DNA of 64,000 nt, taken from positions 16,291 through 80,290 of the forward strand of contig NZ_SDKM01000026.1 in the NCBI RefSeq assembly GCF_004519545.1, read 5' to 3'. The position numbers and the translations under genes were made by a program. The notes beneath the pieces are model-generated. The model searched no databases. It saw only the letters and a program-made list of their open reading frames with translations, and had not been told where the DNA came from. The stretch's first letter is position 1, and each line of letters opens with the position of its first letter. Below, piece after piece: positions 58,911-64,000 of this stretch. The stretch comes from Nocardioides guangzhouensis. GTDB taxonomy: Bacteria > Actinomycetota > Actinomycetes > Propionibacteriales > Nocardioidaceae.

Positions 58911-60497
58911 TCACGCGCTGGGGCCGGGCGACGGTTGCCCGCTCGGGCGCGAGACCACCTGGTACGTGAGGCTCGCACACGGAACCTGGGGAGGAGTCCC
59001 CCCTGCGGCGACGATCCGGGCGGTTGCCGCGTCGCAGGCTGCCACGGACTCCTGCGCGCTGGGACCGTCGACGTAGACGATCCACAGCGGCGCGACGGGG
59101 CTCGGCGACGGCGTGACTCCGGGCGTCGGCGTTGCCGCGGGAGTCGCGTGCGCCAGGCCGTACGCGGTGGTCAGGAGCACCTTGGCGGGGATGCCGTTGC
59201 TGGCGTACTCCGCTTGAAGCTGACGGGCGGGCTCTTCTCCGGTGTCCGACCCGAACGCTCTCAGGACCGTGATGAAGGCAGCTGGTGGTGCGTCGGGATC
59301 GGTGGGCGACCCGCTGCCTCCGTCCCCGCCACCGCCTCCTCCGCCGGGCACGGGCGCCACCGTCGCCGACGGCGAGGGGGCCTCGCTGGCCGGTACCTCC
59401 GGAGTGCTCTCGGCCTCGGTCCGGCTGCAGGTCTCGTCGGTCAGGTTCGAGGGGAGACCGCCCCTGACGGCCGCGAGCCGGAAGCACATCTCCGTGTCCG
59501 GCTCGACCTCGGCATTGACGGTGGTGGTCGTGGCCCCGGCGATCTCGACGGCCTCTCCGGGCTTCCCGATCGCGGGGTCCACGGCGAAGAGGCGGTAGCC
59601 GTCGACCCCCTTCGCCTCGTCCCACACCAGGGTGATCTCCGTCGGCGAGAGGTTGTCGAGCGCCTGGAACCCGGTCGGCGTGGCCGGGTTCGTGGACTGG
59701 TCAGCCGCAACGGTTTCGTCATCGCGCGTCAGCAGGAACGCCACTCCCGCGATGCCGGCCACCAGGGCGAGAACGGCGACGGCCACCACCAGGCGGGTCA
59801 GGATCGGCTTCTGGTTGAAGGCACCGTCCACGACCGGCGCGCTGGCGGGCGACACCGGAGGAGGCCCGGCCCCTCCGGCTGCCTGCCCGTCGTCCGGTGC
59901 GCACGTCACCTGGAACGGGAGTCGCTGCGCCGCGCCGCGCAGCGTGGGGTGCCGCGTGCGCACCTTGATCCGCGAGACGACCTCACCGCCCAGGGGCACG
60001 TCCACGATCTCCGGCGACACCAGGAAGCCGAGCGCCTGGTCAGGATCCTCCGGGGTGATCCGCAGTCGAGCGGGCGCGTTGCCCCAGTTGCTGACCTTCA
60101 GGGTGTGGCGACCGCTCCAGCGGCCGGTCGAGGCGATCGGGGTCAGCTTGGCCCGGAGCCCCGAGACCGAGCCGATGTCGAGGTCGCCCTCGGCGACCGC
60201 GCTGCCGCCGCCCTCCACCTCGGACCGGACCCGCACCCCGAAGGGCAGGGACCCACCCGGAGCACCGGGGCCGGACGGCGGTGAGAAGACGACCACCGCC
60301 GTCGCCTCCTGCTGCGGGTACACCGAGAGGGACGGCGGGGCGACCTCCACCCACGGAACCGGGGTCTGCGACACCACGTCGACGACGTACCCCTCGACGA
60401 TGGTGCCGGGGTTCGTGACCGTGAGCGTGAGCGTCGCCTGCCCGCCGGGCTCCACGCTCAGCCGCGCCGGGTCCAGCCGGAGGATCGGGTCGGTCAC
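58911..60497 (-). CDS. Membrane-anchored Ig-like/FN3/SPOR-like protein (eCIS accessory)
   Basis: 528 residues from the GTG at 60497 with GAGGGG upstream. Two Ig-like beta modules (8-95 and 113-198), a membrane segment RLVVAVAVLALVAGIAGVAFLLT (235-257), an FN3 domain (273-356, TGFQALDNLSPTEITLVWDEAKGVDGYRLFAVD), a Gly/Ser linker, and a SPOR-like end (406-512). The N-terminal pair resembles the proteins annotated as hydrolytic protein in Streptomyces eCIS clusters. It lacks a signal peptide, so orientation is uncertain; SPOR-like domains bind peptidoglycan. Confidence 0.8.
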   Translation of the reverse strand: MTDPILRLDPARLSVEPGGQATLTLTVTNPGTIVEGYVVDVVSQTPVPWVEVAPPSLSVYPQQEATAVVVFSPPSGPGAPGGSLPFGVRVRSEVEGGGSAVAEGDLDIGSVSGLRAKLTPIASTGRWSGRHTLKVSNWGNAPARLRITPEDPDQALGFLVSPEIVDVPLGGEVVSRIKVRTRHPTLRGAAQRLPFQVTCAPDDGQAAGGAGPPPVSPASAPVVDGAFNQKPILTRLVVAVAVLALVAGIAGVAFLLTRDDETVAADQSTNPATPTGFQALDNLSPTEITLVWDEAKGVDGYRLFAVDPAIGKPGEAVEIAGATTTTVNAEVEPDTEMCFRLAAVRGGLPSNLTDETCSRTEAESTPEVPASEAPSPSATVAPVPGGGGGGGDGGSGSPTDPDAPPAAFITVLRAFGSDTGEEPARQLQAEYASNGIPAKVLLTTAYGLAHATPAATPTPGVTPSPSPVAPLWIVYVDGPSAQESVAACDAATARIVAAGGTPPQVPCASLTYQVVSRPSGQPSPGPSA

Positions 60498-60693
60498 GGC
60501 GCACCCCTCTCTGCGCGGTCCGCCCGGGGCGCGCGGGATGCACTCCAGCGTAGTGACGGCCCGCCGGACCGGGGGCAGTTCGGGGCGGTCACCTCGGGTG
60601 CAGGCCGCGCTGCCCGAAGGGGCAGGTCGAGGTGCGCCCGGTCTGGTCCCGTCCTCGCTGTGACCCGCCGGCGTACGGCGACACGATCGGCAC
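60498..60693. other. 196-bp divergent promoter region of the eCIS locus
   Basis: No gene is visible. A minus-strand TACGCT at 60547-60552 could be the -10 for the Ig/FN3 gene. A CTGCCC-GAAG-GGGCAG hairpin lies at 60610-60625. No clear -35 or ribosome site is seen before the GTG at 60694. Confidence 0.35.
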
Positions 60694-61353
60694 GTGATCC
60701 ACGAGGTGGACGCGGCCCTTCTCGCGCTCATCGAGCGAGAAGCGACGGGAACCCGCGACGTCGAGGTGGTCTTCGACGCGCCGACCAAGGAGTGGGCCGG
60801 ACGGCGGAACGCACCCACGATCGACGTCTACCTCTACGACATCCGCGAAGACCTGCGCCGCAGGGAGCGGGGGCTGCTCAACGAGTACGACGACGGGCGG
60901 GTCACGGCGCGACACCTCCCGCCCCGCTTCTTCAAGCTCTCCTACCTCGTCACGGCGTGGACGCAACGACCGGAGGACGAGCACCGCCTGCTCTCGTCCC
61001 TGCTCGCGTGCTTCCTCCGCCACGACTGCCTTCCCGAGGACACGCTGTCCGGCCCCCTCGCCGAGATCGGCATCTCCGTGCCGCTCACGATCGCCCTCCC
61101 ACCGCCCGAGGACCGGTCCTTCGCGGACGTGTGGACCGCGCTCGGCGGTGAGCTCAAGCCGTCCCTGGACGTCGTGGTGAGTGCCCCGACGTGGACCGGC
61201 CGGGTCTACGACGCGGCACCGCACATCCAGACGCCGCCCGCGGTGTCGATGGGCGGGGTCGGCGACTGGCCGCCTCGGGAGGCCTCCCGTGCCTCGGCAC
61301 GACGCGGCGGCGCGCCGAAGCCCGGCGGCACGGCACGGAAGAGGTCCCGGTGA
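60694..61353 (+). CDS. DUF4255 (Pvc16/Cis16) tail-terminator protein of an eCIS
   Basis: 219 residues, GTG start giving the family opening MIHEVDAALLALIEREA. PTIDVYLYDIREDLRRRERGLLNEYDDGRVTARHLPPRFFKLSYLVTAWTQRPEDEHRLLSSLLACFL is the DUF4255 core. In phage-tail-like extracellular contractile injection systems this protein caps the sheath-tube at its distal end. A basic, Arg/Gly-rich C-terminus follows the domain. Its stop overlaps the start of the AAA+ gene (GTGA). Confidence 0.92.
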   Translation: MIHEVDAALLALIEREATGTRDVEVVFDAPTKEWAGRRNAPTIDVYLYDIREDLRRRERGLLNEYDDGRVTARHLPPRFFKLSYLVTAWTQRPEDEHRLLSSLLACFLRHDCLPEDTLSGPLAEIGISVPLTIALPPPEDRSFADVWTALGGELKPSLDVVVSAPTWTGRVYDAAPHIQTPPAVSMGGVGDWPPREASRASARRGGAPKPGGTARKRSR

Positions 61354-63362
61354 GCGCGGGCCCGGACGAGCAGCTGCTGGCCCGGCTGCACGACGTCGAG
61401 GCACGGGTCCGGCTCGCGATCGACCACCGGCGTTCGGACGACCCGTCCCCGGACGACCCGTTCCGGGGCCTGTACGTCAACGACGAGACCGTCGACCGGT
61501 TGCTCGCCGGGCTGGAGCCGCTACCTGACGCCGGTCCGGAGCTGCCGATCGTCGACCACCCGGGCCCGTTGATGACCCTCGCCCGGAACGCCGGTCTCAC
61601 CGCTCTCGACGTACGGCTCCTGATCACGGCGCTGGTTCCGGACCTCGACAGCAGGTTCGAGCGGCTGTACGGCTACCTCAACGACGACGTGACCAGGCGA
61701 CGGGCGAGCATCGGGCTGGCGCTGGAGCTCGCTGGCGCCTCACCCACGTCCGCGGCGGCGCGGCGGGCCCTGTCGGCGTCCGGACCGCTGGTTGGCCTGG
61801 GTCTCGTCCTGGTGGAGGACCCCGAACGACCGTTCCTGACCCGGAGCCTCCGGGTGCCGGACCGCATCGTCGCGCACCTGCTCGGGGACGACCTCCCCGA
61901 CCCGCACGTCCGGGTGCACCTGCAGGACGTCCAGGGCTACCCCAGCCCGCTGGCCGACCGCCTGGGCCGCGCGCTTCGACACGGCGCCGGGCTGATCCAC
62001 GTCCGGGAACGCGAGGCAGGAACCGGGACGGCCACGGCGGTGGCGGCACTGGAGGCGGCCGGACGGGAGTCGCTGGTGCTCGACCTGGCCTCGGCCGTGC
62101 GCGGCGAGGACCCGACCGCTCTCGCCCAAGAGTGCGCGCGGGAGACCACCCTCCGCGGGGCCGGTCTCGTGGCCGGTCCGGTCGAGACGCTGGCCGAGCA
62201 CCACCTGGACGCCGTGCAGCAGGTCTGCCGGTGGCCGTCGCCGGTGCTGTTCGTGGGGGCGACCACCTGGGATCCGGAGTGGACGGCGTTGCCCCCGCTG
62301 GCCGTGGACGCCCCCGCGCTGGGAGCGCGCGAGCGCATCGAGCTGCTGCAGACCCACCTCGACCGTGTGGGCGCCGCCGTCGACCCGGCGCCCTTCGGCG
62401 CGCACCTCTCCCTGGGGCCGGCGCAGGTCCAGCGCGCCGTGGACGCGGCGTACACGGCCACCGGGCTCGACGGCGGCGGGGTCAGCGCAGCGGACCTCCG
62501 GAGCGGGATCCGCGCCCAGAACGCGGCCGGGCTGGAGCGGCTCGCCCGCAGGATCGAGCCCGAGGTGTCCTGGCCGGACCTGGTGCTCGCCCCCGGCGTA
62601 CGGCGGTCGCTCCAGGAGCTGGCCGCGCGGGCCCGGCACCGGGACCAGGTGCTCGTGGACTGGCGGATGCGCCAAGGTGGCGGGCGTGGCCGGGGCGTGA
62701 CCGCGCTCTTCGCCGGGGACTCGGGCACCGGGAAGACCATGTCGGCGGAGGTGATCGCAGCCGACCTCGGGCTGGACCTCTACACGGTCAACCTGGCAAC
62801 CGTCGTCGACAAGTACGTGGGCGAGACCGAGAAGAACCTGGAGCGGATCTTCGCCGAGGCCGGCGGGGTCAACGCCGTGCTGTTCTTCGACGAGGCCGAC
62901 GCGATCTTCGGGAAGCGGAGCGAGGTGCGCGACGCGCACGACCGGTACGCCAACATCGAGAGCGCCTACCTGCTCCAACGCCTGGAGACCTTCGACGGGC
63001 TGGCCGTGCTGGCCACCAACCTCCGCGCCAACATCGACGAGGCGTTCACCCGCAGGCTGGACACGATCATCGACTTCCCCGCACCCACCCCGGAGCTGCG
63101 CGCCGCCCTGTGGCGACAGTGCCTCGGTCCACCGCTCCCGGTGGCGGACGACGTCGACATCGACTTCTGCGCCGAGGCGTTCGAGATGACCGGGGGCAAC
63201 ATCCGCTCGGCCGCCACCACGGCCGCGTACCTGGCTGCCGAGGTACCCGGACCGGTCACCATGACCCTGGTGATTGCCGCCGTGCAACGTGAGTACCGCA
63301 AGCTCGGAAGGCTGGTGCTGGAGAAGGAGTTCGGCCGCTACATGGCACTGGTCATGGACTGA
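61350..63362 (+). CDS. eCIS AAA+ ATPase (Pvc15/Cis15-like)
   Basis: 670 residues, GTG start overlapping the DUF4255 stop; GAAGAGG upstream. N-terminal winged region, a degenerate first AAA-like domain (about 150-400), and an active C-terminal AAA+ domain: Walker A GDSGTGKT (456-463), Walker B FFDEAD (512-517), sensor 1 TN (556-557), and Arg-Arg fingers at 568-569. In eCIS this ATPase is linked to particle assembly or effector loading. It is coupled to DUF4255, the usual partner. Confidence 0.93.
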   Translation: MSAGPDEQLLARLHDVEARVRLAIDHRRSDDPSPDDPFRGLYVNDETVDRLLAGLEPLPDAGPELPIVDHPGPLMTLARNAGLTALDVRLLITALVPDLDSRFERLYGYLNDDVTRRRASIGLALELAGASPTSAAARRALSASGPLVGLGLVLVEDPERPFLTRSLRVPDRIVAHLLGDDLPDPHVRVHLQDVQGYPSPLADRLGRALRHGAGLIHVREREAGTGTATAVAALEAAGRESLVLDLASAVRGEDPTALAQECARETTLRGAGLVAGPVETLAEHHLDAVQQVCRWPSPVLFVGATTWDPEWTALPPLAVDAPALGARERIELLQTHLDRVGAAVDPAPFGAHLSLGPAQVQRAVDAAYTATGLDGGGVSAADLRSGIRAQNAAGLERLARRIEPEVSWPDLVLAPGVRRSLQELAARARHRDQVLVDWRMRQGGGRGRGVTALFAGDSGTGKTMSAEVIAADLGLDLYTVNLATVVDKYVGETEKNLERIFAEAGGVNAVLFFDEADAIFGKRSEVRDAHDRYANIESAYLLQRLETFDGLAVLATNLRANIDEAFTRRLDTIIDFPAPTPELRAALWRQCLGPPLPVADDVDIDFCAEAFEMTGGNIRSAATTAAYLAAEVPGPVTMTLVIAAVQREYRKLGRLVLEKEFGRYMALVMD

Positions 63363-63387
63363 GCACAAGACGCTGGAGGTGCGCAGC

Positions 63388-64000
63388 ATGGGATACCGGA
63401 TCGGTGTTGATCTCGGGACGACGTTCACGGCGGCCGCCGTGGACGACGGCGCCGGCCCCCGGATGGTGGGTCTGGGGAACAGGGCCCTGCAGATTCCCTC
63501 GGTCGTTTGCCTCATGGACGACGGCGCCTTCCTGGTCGGGGAGGCCGCCGAGCGCAGGGCCCTGAAGGATCCGACCAGGTCGGCGCGCGAGTTCAAGCGA
63601 CGGTTCGGCGACACGGTCCCGATCCTGATTGCGGGGCGGCCGTTCTCGCCCCAGGCACTGACAGCGCAGCTGCTGTCGTGGGTGGTGTCCACCGTCATCG
63701 AGCGCGAGGGGTCGCTTCCGGACGACGTGGTGGTGACCCATCCAGCCAATTGGGGCGGCTACAAGCGCGAGCTGATGGACCAGACCCTGGCTCTCGCCGA
63801 CGTCCCGAAGGCCGCGACGATGACCGAGCCCGAGGCCGCCGCGACACGCTACGCCGCGCGTGCTCACCTGGTTGCCGGCGACAGGGTCGCGGTCTACGAC
63901 CTCGGTGGAGGCACCTTCGACGTCTGCGTGCTGGAGCGGCACGAGGCCGGCTTTGCGATCCTGGGCACACCCGACGGGGTGGAGCACCTGGGCGGCATCG
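63388..64000 (+). CDS. Hsp70/DnaK-like protein (C-terminus beyond window)
   Basis: 204 residues seen. GGAGGT upstream of the ATG at 63388. Hsp70 ATPase motifs: phosphate-1 GVDLGTTFTAAAV (6-18), VVTHPANWGGYKRELM, EPEAAATRYA, and phosphate-2 VYDLGGGTFDVCVLE (169-183). It is 25 bp downstream of the eCIS ATPase, so it is probably in the same operon. It diverges from housekeeping DnaK; it could serve as a dedicated chaperone for eCIS parts or effectors. Confidence 0.88.
   Translation, partial: MGYRIGVDLGTTFTAAAVDDGAGPRMVGLGNRALQIPSVVCLMDDGAFLVGEAAERRALKDPTRSAREFKRRFGDTVPILIAGRPFSPQALTAQLLSWVVSTVIEREGSLPDDVVVTHPANWGGYKRELMDQTLALADVPKAATMTEPEAAATRYAARAHLVAGDRVAVYDLGGGTFDVCVLERHEAGFAILGTPDGVEHLGGI

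Noticed and set aside
1..64000. tRNA, rRNA, insertion sequences or attachment sites
   Set aside because: None was found by eye: no transposase-like frame, no terminal inverted repeats, and no cloverleaf-like segment that I could support.

Overview
The window is high-GC DNA (roughly 70 percent or more) with strong G/C third positions, many GTG starts and frequent TANNNT -10 boxes placed 6-8 nt before the start codon. It has no rRNA, tRNA, CRISPR array or insertion sequence that I can see. The gene complement (4-hydroxyphenylpyruvate dioxygenase with an AsnC regulator, DUF3039, DUF3048, DUF6325/SHOCT, several LuxR-type giants, an actinobacterial-type contractile injection locus) suggests a chromosomal segment of an actinobacterium, probably Nocardioides or another Nocardioidaceae genus. 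That placement is inference from gene style, not from a marker gene.

Layout. 1-10 kb: end of an enoyl-CoA hydratase; a Tat-exported 5'-nucleotidase family phosphoesterase; an ArsR-MFS pair; a DUF1697 gene; a complete polar amino-acid ABC importer (binding lipoprotein, permease, ATPase); a PLC-like phosphodiesterase; a secreted S37-type tripeptidyl aminopeptidase. 10-24 kb: a MarR-MFS efflux pair with a perfect operator palindrome, a TPR protein, hpd with a divergent AsnC regulator, an IclR regulator, a SF2 helicase coupled to DUF3039, YqgE, a TetR regulator, DUF3048 lipoprotein, FabG-like SDR, HIT protein, secreted M15 peptidase, and small proteins. 24-43 kb: OsmC, peptidase E, DUF1905, DUF6325+SHOCT, a LuxR-type STAND ATPase, APP1-like phosphatase, Zn-alcohol dehydrogenase, CNNM/CorC-type membrane protein, a CYTH-Ppx/GppA fusion, tandem cupin, GNAT fusion plus membrane protein, a MalT-type LuxR giant, a truncated berberine-bridge-type oxidase and a long-chain acyl-CoA ligase. 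43-49 kb: GNAT, a frameshifted flavin amine oxidase, a three-gene operon (HAD, proline racemase family, ornithine cyclodeaminase family) and two small membrane proteins.

49-64 kb is the most interesting part. It holds an M50 zinc metalloprotease with a PqqD-like N-terminus, transcribed just downstream of a secretion-signal-less, repeat-built acidic protein; a small alpha/beta protein and a LuxR regulator; a translationally coupled pair of dynamin-like GTPases, one carrying an N-terminal zinc ribbon; a divergent membrane protein with a very similar zinc ribbon; a membrane-anchored Ig-like/FN3/SPOR-like protein; then DUF4255 (Pvc16/Cis16) and a Pvc15/Cis15-like AAA+ ATPase, followed by an Hsp70-like protein cut by the window end. 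DUF4255 plus this AAA+ ATPase is the hallmark edge of an extracellular contractile injection system (eCIS) locus, whose tube, sheath and baseplate genes would lie beyond position 64000.

Many intergenic gaps hold long perfect hairpins between convergent genes, several overlapping both stop codons, and many starts appear leaderless. Two genes (43600-44987 and 40382-41026) are damaged, and the STAND/LuxR gene at 27148-29505 lacks a canonical start codon.
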